DNA of 45,449 bases from Nonomuraea sp. SBT364 (GTDB lineage: Bacteria > Actinomycetota > Actinomycetes > Streptosporangiales > Streptosporangiaceae). The position numbers and the translations under genes were made by a program. Positions 24,102 through 31,817 of the stretch are shown piece after piece (position 1 is the first letter of the stretch; every line of letters begins with the position of its first letter). The notes below the pieces were generated by a model. The model worked only from the letters and a program-made list of their open reading frames with translations. It searched no databases and was not told the DNA's origin. The stretch is taken from positions 1 to 45,449 of the forward strand of contig NZ_LAVL01000063.1 in the NCBI RefSeq assembly GCF_001083785.1, written 5' to 3'.

Positions 24102-26354
24102 TCATCTGCGGTGGACCCACGGGCGGCCGGTGGTCGGCCGAGGGCGCGGTGGTCGCTTCGGCCATGCGCGGGTGATCACCCGCGCGCCGAGCATCTGCTC
24201 CAGCAGCACGATCGCCTCGACCTCGCTCGACGGCACCTCGTCAATCGGCAGGTCCACGTCATCGTCGGACGGAACAGCACGGCCCTCGATGTCGTCCGTG
24301 GGATCGGTCGGCCACGGCACCTGATCGGCGTCTGCGCCGGCCCACGGGGAATCAGGACGTGTTTTGGCCGGACGGGCCGGTCGATCATCGTCCGTCGCCG
24401 CTGGGAGGTTCCAGGCGGCGATCGTAGCCCACCACGCGTTGCGCTCGGCCCGGTGCTCGGCCAGGGTCGCCTGGTAGTCGTCCTCGGCGCCGGTCTCGAT
24501 CGCCACTTCCTTGAGCGATCGCTCGCGTCGTATCCAGCCGTCCGAGGTGCGCTCGGCCAGGTCCAGCTCGGCCAGGATGCGTAGCGCCTCGACGGTTGAC
24601 GTCCGGGACAGGACCGCAAGGCGGGCGATCTCGGCCACGCTGGTGGGGGCGCTCGAGAGCACCTCGTGTGTGAGCGCGACGCACGCGCCTTCCAGGTTGA
24701 GGGCGTGGTGGGTCGTCTCGATCCGGCCGCCCCGCCACCTGCGGGCGACTGCCTCGGCCCGGTAGATGGCGGGCACGACCAGCTGGTAGCGGTCGCCTTG
24801 CTTGCCTCGGCCGACGACGATCCGGTCGATCAGCGGGTAGGCCTCCTGCCGGAGCAGCTTGAGGTGCTTGGCGACGGTGGTGTGGTCGTAGCCGGACATG
24901 CGGGCGAGTTGCCTGGTCCCGAACGCCGGGGTGACGGCCTGGTCCAAGCGGGCGGCAACGGCCATGGCGCGCAGCAGCATTCGTATTGCCGGCGCGGCCC
25001 GTCCCCACGCCGATCGCCGCACTGGGTCGCGTTCGGCGATCCAAACAGCGTTGCGCCAGAGGAGGATCTCCTGCCAGGGGTTGAGCAGGGATGGCCCTAT
25101 TTCGGGAGATTTCGAATCTACAGCGTAAAGGGACCCGGTCTGCACACCCTCTCCCGCAGCCAGGGCTGCCTCCGGTTCAGCCTGCACCTCCGCATCTGGA
25201 GGAAGGGGGGGCGAGGAGGTGGACGGGCTAGTGTTGAAGTTGCGATCAGGGTTTCCCTTGGCGAAGGCGGCGACGCTGGTGACCGCCTCCTCCCAGTCGA
25301 TGCGCAGCGCGCGTTCCCGGTCGCGGGCGGACCGCTTTTCGAGCAGGGCTGTCAGGCCGCCGAAGACGCCGCGTTCCATCTCCTCGACCACCTCGCCGTA
25401 CCGCCAACCCGCTGCGGCGAGGCTGTTCAGGATGGCCAGGCGGCATTCGGAGCGGGAGTCGTAACCGGACCAGTTGCCGGTTCGGGCGCGTTGCCCGAGG
25501 TCAGGGCGCGGGGCACGGCGGCCGCGCGGTCGGGGGAGCCACGGTATGCCGTCGTCGTCCTCGATCGCCCAGCCGCTGGCCGCGGGCTGGACGCGGACAG
25601 CCTCAGTCCTGCTCCGGCTGTCCGGGGTGGGGGAGTAGACGCCAAGCTCAACCGCCAGCTCGTCGTGCAGCAGCTCCCATACCCGCATGCTGTTCGGCTG
25701 CCGGGCGATGACGACCGCCTCGTCCAGGGGGATGGTGAGCCGCATCCAGCCAGTGAGGCGGCCGTCGCGCACCTTGTGCGGGGAGCCAGGAACGCGGATC
25801 TGCCCCGCCGGGCTGGACATCGGGGCTTTGTCGATGGTGGGGAAGCGGGCGGCGAGTGCGCACGCCACCTGGTACAGCTCCGTCCACGGGATCGGCCGGG
25901 CGAACAGCGCGTACACGTGACGGCCGCCGGCGGGGGAGACGTCGGTGATGACGCGGCCCCCGCATCGCTCGACCACGGCCGCCACGGCCGCGGCCTCCGC
26001 CGCGACCCGGGCCGCCGGATCGGCGGCGCCGACAGCGATGGCCCGGCTGATGTCATGGTCGAGCACCAGGAGGCGGCCCATCCCGGTGCGCCGGTCGAAC
26101 ACGGCCACGGTGGCGGGCCGGTTCGGGTGACGGGCGGAGAACGGCCGCTCATAGCGGGCGGGGAAGCTGAGCCCGCCGTCCGCCGAGTAGCGCATGCGCA
26201 ACGCCTGCGCGATGTGCTGTGCCAGGGCTGCCCATGTGTGCGCAGCCTCAGTTCGCAGTGCCGCCCATGTGGTTGATCCGCGCGGGGCGGGTATGAATTT
26301 ATCCGTCGTGGCTGTGCCGGTATCGCCCGAATGCGACACACCGGATCCGGGCAT
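24102..26354 (-). CDS. Plasmid replication protein with archaeo-eukaryotic primase-like and winged-helix domains
   Basis: A 750-residue protein. The N-terminal about 230 residues show the three primase-polymerase (AEP) motifs in order: the metal-binding D-x-D in LLVLDHDIS (D99, D101), the SPAGGRHVYALF block (S..H near 140-146) and GQIRVPGSPHK (184-194). Around 460-490 a winged-helix motif reads FGTRQLARMSGYDHTTVAKH, followed by a second possible helix-turn-helix near 590. The C-terminus is acidic. AEP-type Rep proteins both recognise origins and make primers on actinobacterial plasmids. The SF3 helicase at 3059-4579 lacks a primase and would be a natural partner. The start is uncertain: ATG 26354 lacks a ribosome site, and a GTG five codons later is also possible. 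Confidence 0.7.
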   Translation of the reverse strand: MPGSGVSHSGDTGTATTDKFIPAPRGSTTWAALRTEAAHTWAALAQHIAQALRMRYSADGGLSFPARYERPFSARHPNRPATVAVFDRRTGMGRLLVLDHDISRAIAVGAADPAARVAAEAAAVAAVVERCGGRVITDVSPAGGRHVYALFARPIPWTELYQVACALAARFPTIDKAPMSSPAGQIRVPGSPHKVRDGRLTGWMRLTIPLDEAVVIARQPNSMRVWELLHDELAVELGVYSPTPDSRSRTEAVRVQPAASGWAIEDDDGIPWLPRPRGRRAPRPDLGQRARTGNWSGYDSRSECRLAILNSLAAAGWRYGEVVEEMERGVFGGLTALLEKRSARDRERALRIDWEEAVTSVAAFAKGNPDRNFNTSPSTSSPPLPPDAEVQAEPEAALAAGEGVQTGSLYAVDSKSPEIGPSLLNPWQEILLWRNAVWIAERDPVRRSAWGRAAPAIRMLLRAMAVAARLDQAVTPAFGTRQLARMSGYDHTTVAKHLKLLRQEAYPLIDRIVVGRGKQGDRYQLVVPAIYRAEAVARRWRGGRIETTHHALNLEGACVALTHEVLSSAPTSVAEIARLAVLSRTSTVEALRILAELDLAERTSDGWIRRERSLKEVAIETGAEDDYQATLAEHRAERNAWWATIAAWNLPAATDDDRPARPAKTRPDSPWAGADADQVPWPTDPTDDIEGRAVPSDDDVDLPIDEVPSSEVEAIVLLEQMLGARVITRAWPKRPPRPRPTTGRPWVHRR

Positions 26355-26570
26355 GACTGGCAGAGCCAGGGGCCGATGGTCTATCGTGGCACCTAGCTTC
26401 TGGTTAACCGGCTCCAGGCATGCGAAAGCCCGCCGGGAACCGGTGGCCTATATCGGGGGTCCTTGCGCACAAGCTTTGGTCGGCGAATGGCGCAGGGGCC
26501 CTCGTGGCATTTCAGGGTCAATCTGTGGTCGTCGAAGTCTCCCTTCGGCCCTGAGCGGGCGAGAGCGCGT

Positions 26571-26990
26571 TCAGGCGCTCATCAGGTCAAGGTCGAGCTG
26601 CTTGGTCTGCTCCGGCTCCGCGTGCATCACTGCGCCTTGGTCAGCCTCGACCAAGATTTCCAGGTATCGCCAGAGCGGAACGCGCCGCGCCTTGGCCCCC
26701 GTCTTCGCCAGGGCGCACACCTCGGGGCGGACGCGGCCTTGCAGCATTACCTCGTCCCCGGTTGGTACACGGCTACGGCGGGGCATGACGCCCGTCACCT
26801 GTCCCTTGGTTAGCGGATCGGCTTCGACCAGCGTCTCCAGGTAGAGCGAGATTGACTGGCCACGCGCCGCCGCGCCCTTCCAAGCGAGCGCGTGGATCTC
26901 GGGGCTGACGCGCCCCTGCAGAGTCCCATGCACCCCACCCGTGTTCGCGCGTCGCGTGCGTCCAGCAATAGCAGCCATGCGCAGCATCAT
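26571..26990 (-). CDS. Small protein built from two copies of a ribbon-helix-helix-like unit
   Basis: A 139-residue protein made almost wholly of two related segments: LQGRVSPEIHALAWKGAAAR followed by GQSISLYLETLVEAD, and LQGRVRPEVCALAKTGAKAR followed by RVPLWRYLEILVEAD. Each reads like an RHH unit (short strand LQGRV, then two helices), the fold used by Arc/CopG-type DNA-binding proteins and antitoxins. A tandem duplication inside one chain would make a single-chain RHH dimer. It lies upstream of the replication protein gene on the same strand, 216 bp away, so it may control replication-gene expression or copy number. ATG 26990 is preferred; in-frame ATGs at 26987 and 26978 are alternatives. 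A palindrome lies 11 bases upstream. Confidence 0.6.
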   Translation of the reverse strand: MMLRMAAIAGRTRRANTGGVHGTLQGRVSPEIHALAWKGAAARGQSISLYLETLVEADPLTKGQVTGVMPRRSRVPTGDEVMLQGRVRPEVCALAKTGAKARRVPLWRYLEILVEADQGAVMHAEPEQTKQLDLDLMSA

Positions 26991-27001
26991 GGCGTACTCG
27001 T

Positions 27002-27011
27002 GTATGCATAC
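27002..27011. promoter_or_regulatory. 10-bp palindrome before the duplicated-RHH gene
   Basis: GTATGCATAC is a perfect palindrome 11 bases upstream of the ATG at 26990. It overlaps a possible -10 region and is a good candidate for autoregulation by the RHH-like protein. Confidence 0.4.
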
Positions 27012-27224
27012 GCCACAACCTGCGGGCGGCGTGTCGCGCATCGTTGGCAAGAGTTGATCTCCAGCGGGCTCGGGTAGCGGTGTGCCGACGGGCATGCGCG
27101 GCCGGTACCAGGCTTTCGGCCGTTCGGGCAGCCACACGAGGCCGGAAGCGTCTACCGGTGTATCCAACGTTCCCGGCGTCCCCGCCCGGCAGGCTCGTCA
27201 GCGAGGGAAGGAACTGCGGCACCC

Positions 27225-27500
27225 AGCCCATCACCTCCAGGGCCTGGTCCCCGATATCGATGCGGGGCAGCATCCAACTGCGTCACCGTTGCCACCAGTG
27301 TGGCCAACCGCCGGCTGTCGCGGTGCCGCTTGAGCTGGGCCACATCGGCGCCATCCCGTACCGGGCCAGCTCGCCCAGCCGCCGCGGCGTCACCGTGACA
27401 GCCAGCTGCACCCATGGCAGACCCGAGGAGATGATCTCAGCGACCCGGCTGAGCGCCTTGACCATCTGCGGCCCCGAGGCCCGCGCCGGGCCAGTCCGCC
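27225..27500 (-). pseudogene. Frameshifted fragment of a Tn3-family transposase
   Basis: The minus strand carries, in one frame, VKALSRVAEIISSGLPWVQL and TPRRLGELARYGMAPMWPSS, and in the next frame LKRHRDSRRLATLVATVTQLD followed by IGDQALEVM. Together these match the region of Tn3-family transposases where RVRALARYGLAAKAx is followed by R-x2-R-x-ATL-x-A and a D-x-AL-x-L segment. At least one frameshift near 27340 separates the two parts, and neither the N-terminal nor the catalytic C-terminal region is present. It is a dead remnant of about 90 codons. Confidence 0.55.
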
Positions 27501-27642
27501 GGGCCCTACGTTCTTCACCCACCTGTACACGCTGATACTGACGGCACGGCGGGTGGAGGAGTAGGCCTGACCCGTGAGGCGAGGGAGATGCCGGACAGGA
27601 GGGCTCCTCTCCGGGGCAGCCGATGACAGTGGAGCCACACCT

Positions 27643-27735
27643 CTGCATCACGCCGTCATAGCTGACGAATCCGACGCTCTTGAGTCTGTACGCCTTGTTC
27701 AGGGCCCAGGCGTAGACGTGCTCCAAGGGTTGGCC
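27643..27735 (-). pseudogene. Small remnant of an NAD(P)H-dependent FMN reductase and surrounding decayed DNA
   Basis: The minus strand reads LEHVYAWALNKAYRLKSVGF and then VSYDGVMQ, which matches the SLKN-x-IDW-x7-KPVGFVSYGG flavin-binding block of FMN reductases such as the one at 21312. Only this block is preserved; the preceding part seems to continue in another frame (NEHFWVDQAANPW). Upstream on the same strand, to about 28065, a stretch reading CDQVHDFVEARAAVVLGELE looks like former coding sequence of unknown family. No intact gene can be supported between 27501 and 28151. Confidence 0.45.
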
Positions 27736-28151
27736 GCCTGGTCGACCCAGAAATGTTCGTTGGACAGTCCGCCGGTCTGGGCGGCGACCGTGTGGGCGGG
27801 CCCGGCGGATCGCGGTGGCGGGGTCCTGGCAGCCGTCGACGGGTGACCAGCGGGCGCGAAGAGCGTCCGCGTTCGTGGCCGGGTATGCATGTCGGCGTTC
27901 GGGGGCGACGTTGACGCGAACTGTTCCGGCGTGGCCTTCGAGCTCCCCCAGAACGACGGCCGCCCGCGCTTCGACGAAGTCGTGCACCTGGTCGCACAGG
28001 CCGTCCGCGTGGGAGACGTCGAGGATGAACGGCTCGATGTTGTGGTCGGGGGCGAACCTCGTCGATGACAGGGACGAGCGCGCCCCGGACTCTGTTCCGC
28101 CGCCGCTCGGAAACGCTATCCCGACCTACAGCGCGGTGACACAATCGCGGC

Positions 28152-28523
28152 ATGGGCATCATCGCCGAGTCACTGCGCGACGGAGTACAGAACTCCTCCG
28201 CCCACTACATCGCCGCCGTCGAACTCCTCGCCAACGATAAACACGGCGACTGGCTCGACGACAAGATGTTCTTCAGCACGTGCGTGTACCAGGTCGAAGA
28301 CGACGACTACCCAAGCGTCGACTGGGGTGCCGCCCGTGCCGCGTTCGACAACGGCGTGTTCGATGCGGCGTCCACCACCGAGCGCGCCATCCTCGATTTC
28401 GCCATCGCGCTCGCCGAAGGCCGGTTCAAGTTCCACCTCATGGACGACCGGCAGCGCAACCTCATCGCCGCGGCCGCGGCCCGCGCCATCAACCCGACCG
28501 TACCCCCCGACCTTCGCTTTTGA
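28152..28523 (+). CDS. Hypothetical protein, small and acidic
   Basis: A 123-residue protein starting MGIIAESLRDGVQNSSAHYI. I do not recognise a family. It is soluble, mostly helical by appearance, with an acidic, aromatic middle (VYQVEDDDYPSVDWGAARAA) and a helical C-terminus. A CACAAT -10-like sequence lies 6 bases before the ATG with no clear ribosome site, suggesting a leaderless transcript. It is bordered on the left by decayed DNA and on the right by small enzyme genes. Codon usage with strong third-position GC supports it being real. Confidence 0.6.
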   Translation: MGIIAESLRDGVQNSSAHYIAAVELLANDKHGDWLDDKMFFSTCVYQVEDDDYPSVDWGAARAAFDNGVFDAASTTERAILDFAIALAEGRFKFHLMDDRQRNLIAAAAARAINPTVPPDLRF

Positions 28524-28740
28524 CGCCGAGCGGCGGCTGCGTTCGTTCACCGCGACGCTCATGCGATCCGCTCCCACGGGCGGCAGTTCGCCCGCGCAGC
28601 TTCGATCAGTGCCAGCTCATCCCTGGGAAGCCTTGCCACGCCTGGGCGGCCAGGGCTCGGAGGGAGAACAGGAATCTGCCGGGGTCGCGCTCGTTGAACA
28701 GGGGTTTCCTTCCACGACATAGGAGATCGGGTAGGGCCGG

Positions 28741-29256
28741 ATGCGCCACATTCTGGACGGAGTCCTTTTGGGCGTCATCGGCCAGGTCAACCGGCTGATG
28801 TTCGCATTGTCGCGCGGCCGGGTCGTACTTTATAAATTTCGTGGTGTCCCTGGAATTCTGCTCACTGTCACAGCCCCCACCGCACCCCTGGGGAGGATGA
28901 CAGACGCGGTTTGTCTGCCCGACGACGATTCTTACCTCGTCCTGGCTCGTCCGCTCCAGGAGGCCGAATTCTGCGCGTTGCTGGACTCCAGCACGGCAGT
29001 GGAGGCGATGCGCGGGCCCGGCGAGACCGCAGTGCCCGCTGCTCTGGACAAGCTGACCGATTCGGCCGAACGGACCGCCGTGTTGAAGCGCGTGCTGAGC
29101 CGCGCAAGTATGGAGGAGCGTGCAGAGGTCAGGCGTCTGGGACTGACCCCTGTCGCCCGGCTCCGCCTCCATCAGCCCTTCCCTCATTCTGACCACTCCG
29201 CAGTTGCCGCCGCCATCGTCGTGGAGGACGCGGAACCTCCATCGGACGCTCGATAG
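28741..29256 (+). CDS. Possible deazaflavin-dependent nitroreductase-like protein
   Basis: A 171-residue protein. Its N-terminal half resembles the F420-dependent (DDN-like) nitroreductase family: VNRLMFALSRGRVVLYKFRG, then GILLTVTAPTAPLGR where relatives have LLLTTTGRKSG, then a DDDSYLVLARP strand. The C-terminal LTDSAERTAVLKRVL stretch also fits the family's ERARLW helix. The usual central AWYLNLLANP segment is not clear, so the similarity is distant and the assignment weak. Such enzymes bind F420 or heme in a split-barrel fold. ATG 28741 is 18 bases before the start of a truncated-looking acetyltransferase's operon, reading the same way; it may be co-transcribed with it. Confidence 0.4.
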   Translation: MRHILDGVLLGVIGQVNRLMFALSRGRVVLYKFRGVPGILLTVTAPTAPLGRMTDAVCLPDDDSYLVLARPLQEAEFCALLDSSTAVEAMRGPGETAVPAALDKLTDSAERTAVLKRVLSRASMEERAEVRRLGLTPVARLRLHQPFPHSDHSAVAAAIVVEDAEPPSDAR

Positions 29257-29274
29257 CACAGAACCGTCCCCGAG

Positions 29275-29679
29275 ATGTCAGAGAAGGGGCTGGTCCGGGG
29301 GACCGGAGCAGGCGCCTGCTTCGAGGTGGACGGGCGCGGCTCGGCCGCCCGGGTGTGCCGCATGTCTCCGAGGGGGGCAGGAACTTTGTGGCAGCTCGCC
29401 GTGCTCCCGGCACTCCAGTCCCGTGGCCTGGGAACGCTGCTGATCCGAGCCGCCGAGCAAAGGATCAGGAACCATGGCCTGTCCACGGCCGAACTCGCCG
29501 TGGAGGACGGCAATCTTCGGGCTCGCGCTCTGTACGAGCGCCTGGGGTACGTCGCTTACGGCCGTAAACCCGATGCCTGGGACGAAGAAGGACCTGACGG
29601 GTTGATCCGTCGCCACGAGACGATGTGCGTTCATGCGAAGGAACCTTTGAACCTCTCGCCCGGTGCGGGGAGCTCGTAA
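29275..29679 (+). CDS. GNAT-family N-acetyltransferase, possibly shortened at the N-terminus
   Basis: A 134-residue protein with acetyl-CoA binding motif A (LWQLAVLPALQSRGLGTLLI, containing R-x-x-G-x-G-like RGLG) and motif B (NLRARALYERLGYVAYGR). These define GNAT acetyltransferases that move an acetyl group from acetyl-CoA to an amine. Most relatives are 150-170 residues and have a first strand and helix pair that is only poorly visible here, so the gene may be missing its start or begin at an unseen upstream site. It follows the previous gene after 18 bases. Substrate unknown. Confidence 0.65.
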   Translation: MSEKGLVRGTGAGACFEVDGRGSAARVCRMSPRGAGTLWQLAVLPALQSRGLGTLLIRAAEQRIRNHGLSTAELAVEDGNLRARALYERLGYVAYGRKPDAWDEEGPDGLIRRHETMCVHAKEPLNLSPGAGSS

Positions 29680-29775
29680 CACTCCCTCTGATGGGCCGCC
29701 CGGGGGCGGGCGGCGGTGGAGCGGTGGCGACGGTCCGGCGCTCGATGCCGGCGGGGCGTCGGCGATACTGCGGGC

Positions 29776-30615
29776 GTGGAGTACGTGTCCAGAGTGCCGC
29801 GACCGCCGCTGGACGGGCTGATCGACGACCTCTACTACCTGGAGGGTGCGCCGCCGTACGCGCGGCTGACGCTGCCGCCGATGCCGGCGGCGTTGCTCGT
29901 CGTCAACCTGGGGGCGCCGTTCCGCATCCGCGCGGGCACCGACATCGACACGGCCGAGTACGCCGACGGCTGCGTGGTCACCATGCCCACCCGCGCCTTC
30001 GAGTTCGGCTACCCGCCGGGGACCCGGTCAGTCGGCGTGCACTTCAAGCCGTGGGGGCCGGCGCCGTTCCTGCCGATGCCCGCGGCCGAGCTGTGTGACC
30101 GGCCGGTGACGGTGGAGCAGGTTTGGGGCCGGCCCGCCATTGCTGAGCTGCGGGACCGGCTGGCCGCGGCGGACGGACCACACGAGATGCTGACGCTGTT
30201 CGAGGAGGAGCTGATGCGACGGCTGCGCGAGACCGCCGGCCTGGGGCTGGTCCGCCATACGAGCAGCGTCATCGCGGCGGCCAGCGGGGCGGTGACGATC
30301 GGCGACCTGAGCGTTGCAGCCGGTGTCAGCAGCACTCATCTGGCACAGCGGTTCAAGGAGCTCATCGGCGTCACGCCGAAGCGGCTGGCCCGCACCTACC
30401 GCTTCGCCGCCACCGTGTTCGCGATCAACCCGGCCGGGCCGATCGACTGGGGCGAACTCGCCGGTGGCGCAGGCTATTTCGACCAGGCCCACTTCGGCCA
30501 CGAGTTCCGGGCGTTCACCGGGCTCACGCCGACCCGGTACGTCGAAGTCCGGCGGCGGTTCCTGCGCGAACACCCCGGCCACGTGCTGGACGGCTGGCCG
30601 CTGCCGGCCGATTGA
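29776..30615 (+). CDS. AraC-family transcriptional regulator
   Basis: A 279-residue regulator. The N-terminal half is a beta-rich domain of the type common in actinobacterial AraC proteins (LPPMPAALLVVNLGAPFRIR; GVHFKPWGPAPFLPMPAAEL). The C-terminal DNA-binding domain has the first helix-turn-helix at VTIGDLSVAAGVSSTHLAQR and the second around IDWGELAGGAGYFDQAHFGH, ending EFRAFTGLTPTRYVEVRR. GTG 29776 is preferred: a GATACT -10-like element is six bases before it, suggesting a leaderless transcript, and homology begins soon after. It lies directly upstream of the RibD/DHFR-like reductase gene on the same strand and probably controls it. Confidence 0.85.
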   Translation: MEYVSRVPRPPLDGLIDDLYYLEGAPPYARLTLPPMPAALLVVNLGAPFRIRAGTDIDTAEYADGCVVTMPTRAFEFGYPPGTRSVGVHFKPWGPAPFLPMPAAELCDRPVTVEQVWGRPAIAELRDRLAAADGPHEMLTLFEEELMRRLRETAGLGLVRHTSSVIAAASGAVTIGDLSVAAGVSSTHLAQRFKELIGVTPKRLARTYRFAATVFAINPAGPIDWGELAGGAGYFDQAHFGHEFRAFTGLTPTRYVEVRRRFLREHPGHVLDGWPLPAD

Positions 30616-30681
30616 TTTCTTACAAGAGCGACAGCTCACGGCACGCTAATTTGAGGGGCACCCAAAGCAGAGGAGAGCCCC

Positions 30682-31263
30682 GTGGGCAAGGTGGTCATGT
30701 ACAGCTCGGTGTCGGTGGACGGCTTCATCGCGGACGAGAATGACCAGCCCGGACCGCTGTTCGACTGGTTGTCCAGCGGTGATGTCCCGTTGGACGTGAG
30801 CGGCGAGCTGAAGGTGTCGCAGCCGTCCTACGACTACACCCGGGCGTACTGGGACCAGATCGGAGTCACGATCGTCGGCCGCCACGTCTTCGATCTGACG
30901 GACGGCTGGGACGGGAAGCCTCCGAGCGGGATCGACCACGTGGTCGTCGTGTCGCACCGGCCGGAGCCCGAGGGCTGGGACCCCGAGGCGCCTTTTCACT
31001 TCGTCGACGGCGTCGAGGCAGCCGTGGCCAAGGCGCAGGAGCTTGCGGGTGACCGGCTGGTCGAGGTCGCCGCCGGCGACGTCGGTGGCCAGGTGCTTGC
31101 CGCGGGCCTGATCGACGAGGTGCGCATGGACGTCGTACCCGTGGTGCTCGGGTCCGGCAAGCGTTACTTCGGGTCGGTCCACGCGCAGCACCTGTTGGAG
31201 GATCCTGACGTGGTGATTCAGGGCAACCGGGTGCTTCACCTGCGCTATCGGGTGCGCCGCTGA
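30682..31263 (+). CDS. Dihydrofolate reductase/RibD C-terminal family reductase
   Basis: A 193-residue protein with the layout of the stand-alone RibD-C/DHFR-like family: MYSSVSVDGFIADENDQPG at the N-terminus, TIVGRHVFDLTDGWDGKPP, VVVVSHRPEPEGW, and a C-terminal IDEVRMDVVPVVLGSGKRYF. These are NADPH-binding reductases whose natural substrates are mostly unknown. GTG 30682 has AGGAGAG upstream. The gene follows the AraC regulator by 66 bases, probably as its target. No further gene follows before 31731. Confidence 0.8.
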   Translation: MGKVVMYSSVSVDGFIADENDQPGPLFDWLSSGDVPLDVSGELKVSQPSYDYTRAYWDQIGVTIVGRHVFDLTDGWDGKPPSGIDHVVVVSHRPEPEGWDPEAPFHFVDGVEAAVAKAQELAGDRLVEVAAGDVGGQVLAAGLIDEVRMDVVPVVLGSGKRYFGSVHAQHLLEDPDVVIQGNRVLHLRYRVRR

Positions 31264-31730
31264 CCGGTCTGAGGGGGTACGCGAGGAAGTCCGCTGCGAA
31301 CGGCGGTACAAGATCGGGCTCCGGTTGCGTCTGCGCATCGCTGTCCCTGGTGAGGCAGCCGACGCCGAGCGCCCACCTCACCGCGTTGGGCCACTTCTTC
31401 ACCCAGCTCGGACCCGGCCCTACCGTCGTCCGGCGCTGGACGCCTGCCTGCAGCACGGGTCCCGGTAGTGAACCCTACGAAGTAGCTTCTGACCTGGCGT
31501 AGTACTCGGGGGCCAGCGCTGCGACGAGGTGCTGCGGGCTGGTGAAAGGCGGTCAGCCGGGTGAGGGGCCGGGCGTGGCCGGCCCGGATGGTGGCCGCGG
31601 TGATGGAGTCTGGAAAGCGCCGAGGCAATGCGACACATGCCGAGCTGGGCTGACACGACCGAGCTCTGTGTCACACATCGCGGATGCCTTGTGGCGGCCC
31701 TGCGAACGGTTTCGGGGCCGAGTGGCGGGG
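31264..31730. other. Intergenic stretch without a supported gene
   Basis: These 467 bases lie between two convergent transcription units. Open frames exist on both strands, but none has a domain or a convincing start. A minus-strand stretch reading LVAALAPEYYARSEATS before a stop near 31471 could be the tail of a lost gene. Confidence 0.4.
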
Positions 31731-31767
31731 GGCCTGCCGGCGATGGAAACCCGATCGCCGGCAGGCC
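31731..31767. terminator. Strong hairpin, likely bidirectional terminator
   Basis: GGCCTGCCGGCGAT (31731-31744) and ATCGCCGGCAGGCC (31754-31767) are perfect 14-bp arms around a 9-base loop. There is no T-run, as is common for actinobacterial hairpin terminators. It lies 50 bases past the stop of the methyltransferase-acetyltransferase gene and can end that operon. Confidence 0.7.
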
Positions 31768-31817
31768 GCCCGCCTCAGAGGTCAGCCGGGTAGGGGCGTC
31801 GTCCCGGAAGGCCTGGG

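Noticed and set aside
26388..26460. Partial inverted repeat (AACCGG...CCGGTT type) that resembled a tRNA-like or attachment site
   Set aside because: Arms are imperfect and no cloverleaf, anticodon loop or CCA context can be drawn.
31245..31628. Minus-strand frame of 127 codons next to the reductase gene
   Set aside because: Low-complexity Arg/Ala/Pro composition, no motif, runs through the 3' end of a real gene.
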